Positions 25,606 to 34,878 are shown, counted from the first letter of the stretch. The stretch: DNA of 64,000 bases from Flavobacteriales bacterium (GCA_016721005.1 JADKJM010000019.1:372001-436000), one strand, 5' to 3'. Notes: a model not told the origin generated them from the letters alone. Numbers and translations are program-made.

Positions 25606-26283
25606 ATGAACAAACTACCTCTCAGCGGATCCGTCCGCGAACACATCGGCACCAGGAACGCCACCCGCCTGCGCAGCCAGAAGCGAGTCCCTTGCGTGCT
25701 GTACGGTGGCTCGGACCCCGTACACTTCAGCGTGGACGAGGCGGCTCTTCGCAAGATCATCTTCACGCCGGACGTCAGCGGCATCGAGCTCGAGATCGGT
25801 GGCAACACCACCCTCGCGATGGTACACCAGAAGCAATTCGACCCCATCTCCGACCGCGTGATCCACGTGGACTTCATGGAGATCAAAGAGGATCGCGAAA
25901 CACGCGTCCAGCTCACCCTGCGCCTATCCGGCCAAGCACCCGGCGTTCGCAAGGGCGGTAAGCTCAACCAGACCATGCGCCGCCTCACGGTGAAGGGTCT
26001 TCCCGCCAAGTTCCCATCACACATCGATGTGGATATCAGCGAGATGGAACTGAACACCAGCATCCACGTGAGCGACCTGAAGCTCGATGGGCTCATTGCG
26101 CTTGAAGGACCGGACGAGGTGGTGGCTACCCTGAGAGTGCCGAAGAAGGTGGAAGAAGTGGTTGCAACTCCTGCCGCTGGCGCTGTTGCTCCTGTTGCGG
26201 GTGCTGCTCCCGCCGCCGGCGCTGCTGCTCCTGCTGCGGAAGGCGATGCAAAGTCCGCCGCAAAGCCTGCTGCGAAGAAGTAA
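25606..26283 (+). CDS. rplY: 50S ribosomal protein bL25 (Ctc-like, long form)
   Basis: A 225-residue bL25/general stress protein Ctc family member that binds 5S rRNA. The N-terminal L25 beta-barrel covers about 5-95 (RVPCVLYGG, FSVDEAALRKI, VHVDFMEI), then the TL5/Ctc C-terminal domain to about 185, and a low-complexity Ala/Pro/Gly tail with repeats such as PAAGA ending in AAKPAAKK. The tail is usual in Bacteroidota. It lies 13 bases after prs and is followed by a clear terminator, so prs-rplY is probably one transcript. Confidence 0.95.
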   Translation: MNKLPLSGSVREHIGTRNATRLRSQKRVPCVLYGGSDPVHFSVDEAALRKIIFTPDVSGIELEIGGNTTLAMVHQKQFDPISDRVIHVDFMEIKEDRETRVQLTLRLSGQAPGVRKGGKLNQTMRRLTVKGLPAKFPSHIDVDISEMELNTSIHVSDLKLDGLIALEGPDEVVATLRVPKKVEEVVATPAAGAVAPVAGAAPAAGAAAPAAEGDAKSAAKPAAKK

Positions 26284-26307
26284 TTCGCGTTGGAACACTG
26301 AACATGA

Positions 26308-26340
26308 ACGGGCCCCGATACGTCGGGGTCCGTTTCTTTT
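26308..26340 (+). terminator. Intrinsic terminator after rplY
   Basis: Arms ACGGGCCCCGA (26308-26318) and TCGGGGTCCGT (26323-26333) with a 4-base loop, ten of eleven pairs, followed by a T-rich tract CGTTTCTTTT. Confidence 0.85.
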
Positions 26341-26349
26341 GCACCCACT

Positions 26350-26913
26350 ATGAAGTTCCTCGTTGTAGGCTTGGGCAACCCCGGCCCCGAGTACGCCGCC
26401 ACCCGGCACAACATCGGCTTCCAGGTGTTGGACCACTTGGCGGGGAACGCCGGGGTGCGCTTTGCAGTTGATCGTTACGGCGACCGTGCGGACCTGCGTC
26501 ACAAGGGCCGGACCTTCGTCCTGATCAAGCCGAGCACCTTCATGAACCTCAGCGGGAAGACCGTGCGCTATTGGATGGATCAGGAGGACATCCCCGCGGA
26601 TCGGGTTCTGGTGATCGCGGATGATCTCGCGATCCCCTTCGGGGCGATCCGCATTCGCGCAAAAGGCGGAGCGGGCGGGCACAATGGGCTTACGAGCATC
26701 ATCGAATTGATCGGGACCGAGGAATTCCCACGCCTGCGATTCGGGATCGGAAGTGATTTCTCGAAAGGCCGCCAAAGCGACTACGTACTGAGCCCGTGGT
26801 CTGCCGAGGAACAGAAGACACTTACTGAACGGATCGAACTCGCCGCGAAGGCGGTGCTGCAGTTCGGTCTCTTAGGTGTGGCGAGCGCGATGAACAACTT
26901 CAATAAGCGGTGA
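26350..26913 (+). CDS. pth: Peptidyl-tRNA hydrolase
   Basis: A 187-residue Pth enzyme that cleaves peptidyl-tRNA released by abortive translation. The N-terminal MKFLVVGLGNPGPEYAATRHN gives Asn10 and the catalytic His20; the second motif is KPSTFMNLSGK, then VIADDLAIPFG with the catalytic-site Asp, and GGAGGHNGLTSI. All family residues are in place. It starts 10 bases after the terminator and its stop is 62 bases before the ferritin start. Confidence 0.96.
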   Translation: MKFLVVGLGNPGPEYAATRHNIGFQVLDHLAGNAGVRFAVDRYGDRADLRHKGRTFVLIKPSTFMNLSGKTVRYWMDQEDIPADRVLVIADDLAIPFGAIRIRAKGGAGGHNGLTSIIELIGTEEFPRLRFGIGSDFSKGRQSDYVLSPWSAEEQKTLTERIELAAKAVLQFGLLGVASAMNNFNKR

Positions 26914-26975
26914 TCATCCACGGGCAAGTAGCTCGCGCAACCCTCTACTTACCTTTCGGCCCAACAACAACGAAC

Positions 26976-27488
26976 ATGCTGAGCAAGAAGATCGAAGCCG
27001 CACTGAATGGACAGGTTGCTGTGGAAGCAGCCAGCAGCCAAGCCTATCTCGCCATGGCCTCTTGGGCCGAGAACCAGGGCTTAAGTGGAACCGCGGCGTT
27101 CCTCTATCGGCACAGCGATGAAGAGCGGATGCACATGCTCAAGCTCATCAAGTTCATCAATGAGCGCGGTGGCCGAGCCGTGGTTCCTGCGCTGAAGCAA
27201 CCGGGCACGAACTTCAAGTTGATCACGGACATCTTCCGATCCCTTTTGGACCACGAGACCATCGTGACCGGCGAGATCAATGGCGTGGTGGACCTCTGCC
27301 TCAAGGAGAAGGATTACACCACGCACAACTTCATGCAGTGGTATGTGAGCGAGCAGATCGAGGAAGAGGCGCTTGCACGCACGCTGATCGACAAGCTGAA
27401 CCTGATCGGCAACGACAAGGGTGGCCTGTATCTCTTCGACCGCGACCTCGTCGGTATGACCACACCGCAGAAGGGCCAAGGAAAATAA
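26976..27488 (+). CDS. Bacterial non-heme ferritin
   Basis: A 170-residue four-helix ferritin storing iron as a mineral after oxidising Fe(II). Ferroxidase residues Glu17, Glu50 and His53 fall at exactly the positions known for E. coli FtnA, with a further Glu at about 94 and a Gln/Glu pair (SEQIEEEA) near 127-131. The ATG at 26976 is chosen over an in-frame upstream start at 26910 that would add an unrelated 22-residue leader overlapping pth. A TACCTTTC -7-like element is at 26950-26957 without a matching TTG. It converges on the M28 peptidase gene with 6 bases between. Confidence 0.94.
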   Translation: MLSKKIEAALNGQVAVEAASSQAYLAMASWAENQGLSGTAAFLYRHSDEERMHMLKLIKFINERGGRAVVPALKQPGTNFKLITDIFRSLLDHETIVTGEINGVVDLCLKEKDYTTHNFMQWYVSEQIEEEALARTLIDKLNLIGNDKGGLYLFDRDLVGMTTPQKGQGK

Positions 27489-27494
27489 GCGGCA

Positions 27495-28979
27495 CTACCA
27501 CGGCCAGTCGCCACCGATCCGCAGCGGACCCTCCAGCCCGGCATCGATCAGTCGTTGGCGAAGACCGTCCTCCGAAAAATGCGGAGGAAGTTGTTCAGCA
27601 CTGGCGAGCAGGTACAGCATCGGCCCCACGAAGCGCACATTGTTCACCATGGCTTGCGGATCCACCAAGTGGATATCATCGCAACTGCTGTGGTAGCAAC
27701 CATACACGTGCTTGCCGAGATCACTCAGCGGATACAGGACCGGAACACCCTTTAGCAAGAAGGGTTGGTGGTCGCTGTGTAACCACACCTCTTCACTGAC
27801 CTGTCCGGCGAATGCCGCTGTATCGAGCTCGTGGATCGTAGCGCACGATGCGGTTACCACATCCTTCCAGCCTTCCGGACCAGCCACACCGAAACCGCGC
27901 GGGTTCCCGGTCATGTCCAGGTTGATCATGCACCGGATCCGATCGAGCTCGCCCGATTCGCTGTAGTGCTCCACAAGCGCACGCGAACCCAGCAATCCCT
28001 GCTCCTCGCCCATGAACAGGACGAAACGGATGGTTCGCTCAGGCTTGAATGCCGCCGCCGCCATGGCGCGCGCCAGATCGAGGATGGAGAAGGAGCCGAG
28101 TCCGTTATCGGTCGCGCCCGTCGCAAGATCCCAGGAGTCCAGATGGCCTCCGACCAGGATCACCTCCTCGGGCCACTTGGTACCCGGGATCTCGGCGATG
28201 ATATCATTCGCCCGGACCTGTTCGCTCTTGTTCGTCATGGATAACCGCGCGCGTAATGGGACTCCTTCCTGGAGCAAAAGCCGAAGGCGGGCACCATCCT
28301 CGGTGGCGATGCATGCTGCAGGTATGCCGATGAGGTTCCCATTGATGGAAGCGGTGCCGGTAAGCAGGACACGCCCCTCCACTTGGTTCACGAAAATGAT
28401 CGCGGCGGCGCCATGTTCGATCGCAAGGGCGGCCTTCTCACTGCGGTGGAGGTTGCGTGACCCCTCTGGTGCATTCACGAGCCCGAGATTCACCATCACA
28501 GCCGCTCCTTTCACCTGTTCACCCACGCGGTCCAGGTCGATCGCAAGACCGTTGCCGATATCCACTATCGGCGCCTCCACGGAAGTTTCGAGCGGCGTGT
28601 TGGCCAGTGCGACCGCATCGACGTGCATCGATGTATCCATACCCGAAACCGTCAACTGCACCGTGCCGCGGGACCATGCTTGGGCCGTGAACGGAAAGCG
28701 CTGGACGACCGGCAGGCCGGATAGCCGGAACAAACTGTCCGCAGCATTCTCGGCTTTCGCTCCTTGCGGACTTCCGGTGAGGCGGTGCCCGATGTGCGAC
28801 ACACTCCAACTAAGCCATTGATAACCCATGGCCTCCTGCTGAGTCGCCAGATCGAAGTCGCGCATTTCCGGCGATTGCGCCGAAGCGTCAACAGAACCGT
28901 GTTGACAGAGGAACGCAGCGATGAGCAAAGTCAGGCCGTGATGGCCAATACTTTGCCATGGGTTGGAACGGATCGGCAT
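27495..28979 (-). CDS. M28 family peptidase with PA domain, secreted
   Basis: A 494-residue exported peptidase. The ATG at 28979 gives a signal peptide with hydrophobic core LTLLIAAFLC before the DASAQ cleavage site. A protease-associated domain lies at about 120-260; the M28 zinc site is read from GGHLDSWD, GATDNGLGS, GEEQGLLGS, INLDMTG and YHSSCDD. This pattern is close to plasma glutamate carboxypeptidase-like M28 enzymes that release C- or N-terminal residues from small peptides; the exact specificity is unknown. It is divergent from the YfiR gene with 40 bases between starts. Confidence 0.92.
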   Translation of the reverse strand: MPIRSNPWQSIGHHGLTLLIAAFLCQHGSVDASAQSPEMRDFDLATQQEAMGYQWLSWSVSHIGHRLTGSPQGAKAENAADSLFRLSGLPVVQRFPFTAQAWSRGTVQLTVSGMDTSMHVDAVALANTPLETSVEAPIVDIGNGLAIDLDRVGEQVKGAAVMVNLGLVNAPEGSRNLHRSEKAALAIEHGAAAIIFVNQVEGRVLLTGTASINGNLIGIPAACIATEDGARLRLLLQEGVPLRARLSMTNKSEQVRANDIIAEIPGTKWPEEVILVGGHLDSWDLATGATDNGLGSFSILDLARAMAAAAFKPERTIRFVLFMGEEQGLLGSRALVEHYSESGELDRIRCMINLDMTGNPRGFGVAGPEGWKDVVTASCATIHELDTAAFAGQVSEEVWLHSDHQPFLLKGVPVLYPLSDLGKHVYGCYHSSCDDIHLVDPQAMVNNVRFVGPMLYLLASAEQLPPHFSEDGLRQRLIDAGLEGPLRIGGDWPW

Positions 28980-29019
28980 GGGATCGGAAAGGGGTGCGAC
29001 CAAATCTACAAGCAAGCGG

Positions 29020-29559
29020 ATGTCCTTTGCAGGGTTCGGTCGCGTATTGGTACTGCTACCGCTGCTATTATGTGCGGCCGCACCGCAGCGCGATGCGGAA
29101 AAGGACACCACCTCCATCCTGCAAGCGAATTACCTGTACAACATCGCGAAACTGGTGGAGTGGCGGGATCCAGCAATGCGCCAAGGGAATTTCATCATTG
29201 GCGTCATCGGCGGGACCAACCTGTACCAGGAGCTGATCAAACAATACTCGACGCGTACCATCGGAAAGCAACCGATCGAAGTGCGCAAGCTTCCGCGGTC
29301 GGTCGAGGTGGAGCGCTGCCACATCCTCTTCGTCGGGAAGGGTGAGTTGGCCCTGCTGCCGGAGATCTACAAGCGGATGAAGGACAAGCCGACCATGGTC
29401 ATCACTGAATACCAAGGCGCACTGGACGATGGCGCGGTGGTGAACTTCGTGAAGGTGGATAATCTGCTGAAGTATGAAATGAACATGGCCAATGCGAAGG
29501 ATCACGGCCTTGTGGTGGGTCTGACATTGAAGAACCTCGCGCACCGGGTGGTTGAATAG
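29020..29559 (+). CDS. YfiR family (DUF4154) periplasmic protein
   Basis: A 179-residue protein with a signal peptide (hydrophobic core GRVLVLLPLLLCAAAP). The mature domain shows the YfiR pattern: ANYLYNIAKLVEW, then FIIGVIGGTNLYQELI, RCHILFVGKGE and MVITEYQGALDDGAVVNFV. In Pseudomonas YfiR is a periplasmic inhibitor of the diguanylate cyclase YfiN; no cyclase is present here. It is followed after 3 bases by a TPR protein and then a membrane SpoIIE phosphatase, so here it probably modulates that receptor instead, which is inference. The ATG at 29020 is preferred to one at 28963. Confidence 0.85.
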   Translation: MSFAGFGRVLVLLPLLLCAAAPQRDAEKDTTSILQANYLYNIAKLVEWRDPAMRQGNFIIGVIGGTNLYQELIKQYSTRTIGKQPIEVRKLPRSVEVERCHILFVGKGELALLPEIYKRMKDKPTMVITEYQGALDDGAVVNFVKVDNLLKYEMNMANAKDHGLVVGLTLKNLAHRVVE

Positions 29560-29562
29560 ATC

Positions 29563-30447
29563 ATGTTGAACAAGGCGCTCATATCACTCCTGTTCACCCT
29601 CGCGGTCCCCGCGCTTTTCGCGCAGGACCCGCTGGTGGAGGCACTACGCAAGTACCAAGCGGGTGATCTACAAGCGGCTCGCGTTCTTATCGACGAGGCC
29701 GTCCTCTCTCCGGCGCACGCGAACGACCCGGAGGCGTGGCTGTTGCGTGGATTCGTTCACAAGGATGTGTACAAGGCCGCGATGAATACCGAGCCGGGTG
29801 ACAAAGCCCGCCAAACCGCGCTTGAAAGCCTTTATCGCTGCTTGCAATTGGATGCCGACTCCACGTACAAGGACAACGCCACCCAAGCGTATGACTACCT
29901 GACGCGCTCCTGCTATAACGAAGCGGCAAAGGCCCTGCAAGAAGGGAATGATGGTCGCGCTGTGGAGTTGTTCGACAGTTATCGGGACGCGACATTCCGC
30001 GTGTATCCCAAAGCCGACCTGCGAACCAGGGAAGCCGAATTCGCCAACGCCCTGGGTACGGTCTACACAAAGCGATTCAACGAAGACCGCAATAAGATGG
30101 AATGGTTCGAGCGGGCCACGAACACCTACATCGGTGTGCTGCGCCTCGATCCGGAGAACTACGGCGCCAACTACAACCTGGCCACCCTGTACTACAACCT
30201 CGGCGTGTATCGTATTCGCGCGATCCAAGCAGAATCGGATATCCTGAGCATGCAACAGATCCAGGAGGTTGCGAAGGAGTACTTCATGCAAGCGCTGCCA
30301 TACATGCTGAAGGCACACGACATGAACCCGACCCGGCGCGAGACGCTCTTGGGCCTGGAAGGGATCTACTACAGTTTGCAGGACGAGGTGAACTCGGAGA
30401 AGTTCCGGCAACTCTTCGAACTCCTGCCTCAGCAGGAGGACCGGTAA
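29563..30447 (+). CDS. Secreted TPR-repeat protein
   Basis: A 294-residue exported protein: signal peptide with core ALISLLFTLAVPALFA, cleaved before Gln-Asp. The rest is helical with TPR-like pairs, e.g. PEAWLLRGFVHKDVY (about 60-75), LESLYRCLQLDADS and GVLRLDPENYGANYNLATLY (about 190-210). It starts 3 bases after the YfiR-like gene and stops 11 bases before the SpoIIE phosphatase. TPR proteins mediate protein-protein contacts; in this operon it may connect the periplasmic YfiR-like protein with the phosphatase's sensor domain, which is a guess from position. Confidence 0.8.
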   Translation: MLNKALISLLFTLAVPALFAQDPLVEALRKYQAGDLQAARVLIDEAVLSPAHANDPEAWLLRGFVHKDVYKAAMNTEPGDKARQTALESLYRCLQLDADSTYKDNATQAYDYLTRSCYNEAAKALQEGNDGRAVELFDSYRDATFRVYPKADLRTREAEFANALGTVYTKRFNEDRNKMEWFERATNTYIGVLRLDPENYGANYNLATLYYNLGVYRIRAIQAESDILSMQQIQEVAKEYFMQALPYMLKAHDMNPTRRETLLGLEGIYYSLQDEVNSEKFRQLFELLPQQEDR

Positions 30448-30458
30448 CGCAAGGCGGT

Positions 30459-32240
30459 ATGCGGATCACCATCGGACGAAAGATCGGAATGGGCTTCGGC
30501 CTGTTCATCTTCTTCGCCTTGCTCGTGGTGGTGCTCACCAACCGCACGCTGGAACAGAGCCGGAGCATCAACGAGGAGATCAATCGCGTGTATGCGCCTT
30601 CCGTGGATGCGTTGGTCCGCTTGCGGAACCTCACGGTGAACTCCCACATGCTCATCAAGCACTGGGCATTGCTGGAAAGCCGTGCGGATGCGCCCGAGAA
30701 GACCACACTGGTGGAGATCACCACCCAGGAATTGCCGAAGGTCCTGGACCAAGTGGATACGCTCATGGGCGAATGGGGGCCGGATGAAGTGGCGCTCATG
30801 AACAACGTGACCAAGCAGCTCGGGATCATGTTCGAGCTGCACGACCAGATCAAAGCGTTGCTACCCTCCTTGGAGAGTTATAGGGACCCCTTTATCCATA
30901 TGGAGCGCACCGGACTGGCTGAGGAAGGAGGACCGATCGACGAGCAGACCAAGGTGGTGTTGGCGGAGCTTGATCGATTGATCGAGCTCCAGGAACGCAA
31001 ACGGCGTGAATTGGGCGGCGGGATGATCCGCAGTTTCGACTCACTGAAATTCATCGTACTCTACATGGGCGTGGCGCTGGTGGTCATCGGCCTCATCGTG
31101 GCCTTCCTTATCATCCGGGATATCGTGGCGCCGGTCCAGCGTCTTCGTCTCATCCTACTGAGCTTGGGAAGAGGGGTCTTCCCCCGCGCCAAGGTGCGCA
31201 CAACGAATGATGAGATCGGTGATATGGGCAAGGCGTTGACCTCATTGGTGGAAGGCATGCGCCGCACCACGGACTTCTCACACGCCGTGGCGGCCGGTGA
31301 TTTCGCGGCGGATTATCAACCCCTGAGCGAAGAGGACGTGCTGGGGCATGCGCTGTTGAAAATGCGTGACGAACTCGGCCAGCGCGAACGGATCCTGGAA
31401 TTGAAGGTGGCCGAGCGCACGGACGAAGTGGTGCGACAGAAGGAAGAGGTGGAGCGACAGAGCCGCAAAGTGGTGGAGCTGTACAAGAATGTGACGGACA
31501 GCATCCGCTACGCGAAGCGACTACAGGACTCGATCCTGCCCACGGATCGCAGGATGAAGGAACTGCTGCCGGACGCGTTCGTGTATTACCGCCCGAAGGA
31601 TATCGTGAGCGGGGATTTCTACTGGATGGATAACGTCCAGGACCGCGTGCTCTTCGCGGCCGTGGATTGCACCGGTCACGGTGTCCCGGGTGCGTTCATG
31701 AGCTTGATCGGTCACAACGGGCTCAACCAGGCTGTGAAGGAGCGACAACGCTCCCGGCCCAGTGAAGTGCTGAATGAGTTGAACCGGATCGCCTATCAGG
31801 CCCTTCACAAGGATCGCGAGCAGCATCTGGTCCGTGACGGAATGGACATGGCCCTGTGTTCCTACGATCCAGCCAAGCGGGTGCTTGATTTCGCTGGCGC
31901 GAATTGCCCGCTCTACCTCGTCCGTGACGGGGTTGTGATCCCCTTCCAGGCCGACAAGAGCGCCATTGGTAGTTTCGATCGTGACGGGGTTTCCTTCTCG
32001 GAGCACCACATCGAACTCCAAAGTGGCGACATGGTCTACGTGTTCTCCGATGGGTATGCCGATCAGTTCGGGGGGGCGAAAGGGAAGAAATTCCTGTACC
32101 GGCGATTCCGCGAACTGTTGGTGGAGATCAGCACCCAGCCGACCGAGCGGCAGCGCATGCTCTTGCACGATGCATTCAACGCTTGGCGCGGTGCCCACGA
32201 ACAGGTGGACGACATCCTGGTGATGGGAATGCGCGCTTGA
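30459..32240 (+). CDS. Membrane SpoIIE-type PP2C serine phosphatase with HAMP domain
   Basis: A 593-residue receptor phosphatase. TM1 lies at about 9-27, a helical extracytoplasmic domain to about 190, TM2 at about 195-218, a HAMP-like region to about 270, and a coiled coil near 310-350. The PP2C/SpoIIE domain (about 365-590) has DIVSGDFYWMD, DCTGHGVPGAFMS, DGMDMALCSYD, VFSDGYADQFGG and DDILVMG, providing the metal-binding aspartates. Such enzymes dephosphorylate STAS anti-anti-sigma proteins. An open upstream frame exists, but the ATG at 30459 gives a clean membrane start. It completes the YfiR-TPR-phosphatase unit. Confidence 0.92.
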   Translation: MRITIGRKIGMGFGLFIFFALLVVVLTNRTLEQSRSINEEINRVYAPSVDALVRLRNLTVNSHMLIKHWALLESRADAPEKTTLVEITTQELPKVLDQVDTLMGEWGPDEVALMNNVTKQLGIMFELHDQIKALLPSLESYRDPFIHMERTGLAEEGGPIDEQTKVVLAELDRLIELQERKRRELGGGMIRSFDSLKFIVLYMGVALVVIGLIVAFLIIRDIVAPVQRLRLILLSLGRGVFPRAKVRTTNDEIGDMGKALTSLVEGMRRTTDFSHAVAAGDFAADYQPLSEEDVLGHALLKMRDELGQRERILELKVAERTDEVVRQKEEVERQSRKVVELYKNVTDSIRYAKRLQDSILPTDRRMKELLPDAFVYYRPKDIVSGDFYWMDNVQDRVLFAAVDCTGHGVPGAFMSLIGHNGLNQAVKERQRSRPSEVLNELNRIAYQALHKDREQHLVRDGMDMALCSYDPAKRVLDFAGANCPLYLVRDGVVIPFQADKSAIGSFDRDGVSFSEHHIELQSGDMVYVFSDGYADQFGGAKGKKFLYRRFRELLVEISTQPTERQRMLLHDAFNAWRGAHEQVDDILVMGMRA

Positions 32241-32247
32241 GCGCTTC

Positions 32248-33087
32248 CTACTGGAAGCTCCAACCACCCCCGGTCCCCGTTTCGCGCGGGTTCATGCACA
32301 TCACCGGGATCTGCGCCTGGTTCGTGATGACCTCCTGCTCGTACGGCACGCCCAGCAAGCCGAAGATGTTGCCTTGGGCCAGGTTCATGATCGCGATGAC
32401 ATCCGCGTCCACGGCGATGGCGTGTTTCACCACAGCCTTCACGAAATCACCACTGTCCTCCTTGGCAATGGTCGCGTCGTGTTCAATGCCCCGCTCATCC
32501 AAGTACTGTTTCGCGAACTTGATGTGGTTCACAAGCTGCTTGTGCAGGAACTCGTCGCTCTCGCTCGGGGTGATCAAGTGGACCTTGCTCTTGAAGTACT
32601 TCGCCATATCGGCGACCAACGTCAATTTCTGGCGGGACTCCTTATGCAGGTCCAATGGCACCACGATGGAGTTATAGCCGTCCGACTTGATGGGGCGCTC
32701 CTGCACCACGATGAAAGGAACATTGGAACTTGTGATCACGCGAAGCGCATTGCTTCCGGTGATGAATTGCATGCCTCGCATCCCGTGGGTGCCCATCACG
32801 ATCAAGGTCGCGTCGATCTCCGCAGCGGCATCACCGATATCATCGAAGATGGAGCCTACGCGTACCAGCTTGTGTACGGGTACGGAAGCGTCCAACGCCT
32901 TGGCGCGGCCGGTTTCCATTTCCAACTTCCGTCGCGCTTCGTCCACCTCATTCTGTTTGGGGACCACGTGCAGCAGATAGACCTCGCCACCAATGCGCTT
33001 GGCCAGTACCATGGCGTGGCTGATCGCGTTATCCGCAACGCGGGTAAAGTCGGTTGGCACGAGGATCTTGTTCTTCTTGGCACTCAT
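32248..33087 (-). CDS. Universal stress protein with two Usp domains
   Basis: A 279-residue tandem UspA protein. The first domain (1-145) starts KILVPTDFTRVADNA and has the nucleotide-loop pattern MGTHGMRG-x-GSNALRV-x-PFIVV, suggesting ATP binding; the second domain (about 150-279) starts NSIVVPLDLHKES but its glycine loop is not conserved, so it probably does not bind nucleotide. Cytoplasmic, no signal peptide. Its exact stress role cannot be read. It converges on the phosphatase gene with 7 bases between, and 225 bases separate it from divergent ssb. Confidence 0.9.
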   Translation of the reverse strand: MSAKKNKILVPTDFTRVADNAISHAMVLAKRIGGEVYLLHVVPKQNEVDEARRKLEMETGRAKALDASVPVHKLVRVGSIFDDIGDAAAEIDATLIVMGTHGMRGMQFITGSNALRVITSSNVPFIVVQERPIKSDGYNSIVVPLDLHKESRQKLTLVADMAKYFKSKVHLITPSESDEFLHKQLVNHIKFAKQYLDERGIEHDATIAKEDSGDFVKAVVKHAIAVDADVIAIMNLAQGNIFGLLGVPYEQEVITNQAQIPVMCMNPRETGTGGGWSFQ

Positions 33088-33312
33088 ATTCCGGAACCTG
33101 TTTCGTTTGATCGTTCGGGATAGCGAACGCGGCTAAGGTAGCGGGAATGACCTCGTATTGACCACCCCGTGAGCGAAGGCCGCTTCGGCGGCGAAGCGCC
33201 AAGCAAACGCATATGACCGCTTACAAATGGGATCTATACGGGTCTCACAACGATCGTACTATCCATTTGATCCCGATCAGCAATAACGCTGACCTACAAA
33301 TACCCAAGAGCA

Positions 33313-33675
33313 ATGAATACGAGCATGAAGAACAAGGTGCAACTGATCGGTCACGTGGGGCAGGACCCCGAAGTGAAGCAGGTCGGCAACGGTCAACAGC
33401 TATTGCGCATCAACCTCGCCACGAACGAGCGATTCCGGACCGGTGAGGGCGAATGGAAGGAGGACACCCAATGGCACCCGGTCGTGGTGTGGGGGAAACA
33501 GGCCGAGCGTTTGGCGCAGTCCATTCGCAAAGGCAGCGGGCTCGTGATCGAGGGTCGGCTGGTCCACCGTCGTTATGAGACCAAGGAAGGCGAGAAGCGC
33601 TACTCCACCGAAGTGGTACTCTCCGATTACCACCTTCTTGCAGCGAAGCCGGAGGTTGTCGCAGAGATGGTGTAG
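33313..33675 (+). CDS. ssb: Single-stranded DNA-binding protein, short paralogue 1
   Basis: A 120-residue SSB OB-fold: MKNKVQLIGHVGQDPEVK, then RINLATNERFR, DTQWHPVVVWGKQAERLAQ and KGSGLVIEGRLVHR. The protein ends shortly after the fold (YHLLAAKPEVVAEMV) and lacks the linker and the acidic C-terminal tip that recruits repair and replication proteins. The start is ATG 33313 or 33325. It is very similar in design to the second ssb at 40117. The stop is 3 bases from the end of the convergent T9SS gene. Whether a full-length ssb exists elsewhere in the genome cannot be seen. Confidence 0.92.
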   Translation: MNTSMKNKVQLIGHVGQDPEVKQVGNGQQLLRINLATNERFRTGEGEWKEDTQWHPVVVWGKQAERLAQSIRKGSGLVIEGRLVHRRYETKEGEKRYSTEVVLSDYHLLAAKPEVVAEMV

Positions 33676-33678
33676 CGC

Positions 33679-34878
33679 CTAGAGTTTCACAATGCGGGTG
33701 CTCCGGGCTCCTTGGGGACCGACGACCTGAACGAGATAGATCCCGCTTTCCAAGTCGGAAATATCGAGGTCGATCGGCCCTGGGCCCGCGGGCAACCGCC
33801 GCGCGAGCAGCAAACGACCGCCTTGGTCGAGGAGCCGCAATTCGGTGATGGTGGATGGATCACCCATCACATGAAGCACGCCTGAGTTGGGCGAGGGGTA
33901 GGCCCGCGCTCCATCAGGACCTGATACTTCGTTGATGCCGACCTGTGAGGTGGTCAACACGGATCGGCAGATCGTGGTGGTGCAGGTATCCGCGAGCAAT
34001 GGCCCCCACACGCGAAGCGTTCCACAGACCGGGTAAGCGCCCTCTTCCCCATAAGCATGAACCGCGACCCGACCCTCTGCGGTGGTTCCATCCCCGAAAT
34101 CCCAGTGGATGCTGGAATTCATCCCCGAGGTGCGGGAGGTGTCCAGTACGCCGACCAGGTTATCGGATTGCAACAAGAGATATCCCTGATCCACCAGTAA
34201 GGGGCATTCGACATCACCCGGGCCGAGGTAGAGCCATTTGCAAACCGTGCTTGTGCAAGCCGGTGGCGAAGCCGCTATGATGGTGAGGCAGACCTCATAG
34301 GGACCCGCGCCGAGGAAGGTGTTGGAGTTGGAAGGCGAGGCAGAGGTAACACCATCGCCGTAAGACCAAGTGGCCGATCCGATCGCATTGTCGAATGTGG
34401 AGAGATCCTGAAAGGTGATCGTGTTACCAACAATGCTTTCGATCGTGAAATCCGCGATCATCGTTGTGCAGATCGGGTCCGGCAACGGTGTGATCAATTG
34501 GCAGACAGTGGCGCTGCATGGCATGGATGCGACCAGATCGAAAGCGTTCACCGTAAGGCACACAGGATAGGCCTCCTGGTAGGGATAGTACAATAGCGGG
34601 GCGGTGAAGGACTCTCCCCAATCGCCGGTGAAATAATTCCAGACCATGTCCTGCACGACGGTATTCCCGGCATTCACCTGCGGATCGAACTGACAACCAT
34701 AGTTCGGTAGGAAGGCCGTGGAGAACCAGACATGCATGGAGGTGTCGCACGTTTGCACTTGCCCCGATCCGCGCAACGGGAGCGGAGACTGGTAGAGTTG
34801 CCCGCGACCGCATAACGGCAAGAGCACCGCAAGCAGTGCGATCAGAAGGGTACGATTCAAGGATCGGGTCGGTGCCAT
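33679..34878 (-). CDS. PKD-domain protein with T9SS sorting domain
   Basis: A 399-residue secreted protein. The ATG at 34878 opens a signal peptide (core LLIALLAVLLPLC, cleaved near GRGQ). The middle has two or three PKD modules, with signature WSYGDGVTSASPSNS and HWDFGDGTTAEG, and several paired cysteines (CTTTICR-type endings). The C terminus is a T9SS type A sorting domain: ARAYPSPNSGVLHV, LRLLDQGGRLLL and a final RIVKL. Surface adhesin or structural role is likely but unproven. It begins 1 base after the stop of the anti-sigma-like gene, so it is probably cotranscribed with it and under that sigma factor's control. Confidence 0.88.
   Translation of the reverse strand: MAPTRSLNRTLLIALLAVLLPLCGRGQLYQSPLPLRGSGQVQTCDTSMHVWFSTAFLPNYGCQFDPQVNAGNTVVQDMVWNYFTGDWGESFTAPLLYYPYQEAYPVCLTVNAFDLVASMPCSATVCQLITPLPDPICTTMIADFTIESIVGNTITFQDLSTFDNAIGSATWSYGDGVTSASPSNSNTFLGAGPYEVCLTIIAASPPACTSTVCKWLYLGPGDVECPLLVDQGYLLLQSDNLVGVLDTSRTSGMNSSIHWDFGDGTTAEGRVAVHAYGEEGAYPVCGTLRVWGPLLADTCTTTICRSVLTTSQVGINEVSGPDGARAYPSPNSGVLHVMGDPSTITELRLLDQGGRLLLARRLPAGPGPIDLDISDLESGIYLVQVVGPQGARSTRIVKL

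Noticed and set aside
30102..30458. Longer N terminus for the SpoIIE phosphatase
   Set aside because: The extension overlaps the TPR gene in another frame and has no membrane or domain pattern; the ATG at 30459 begins the first TM helix.
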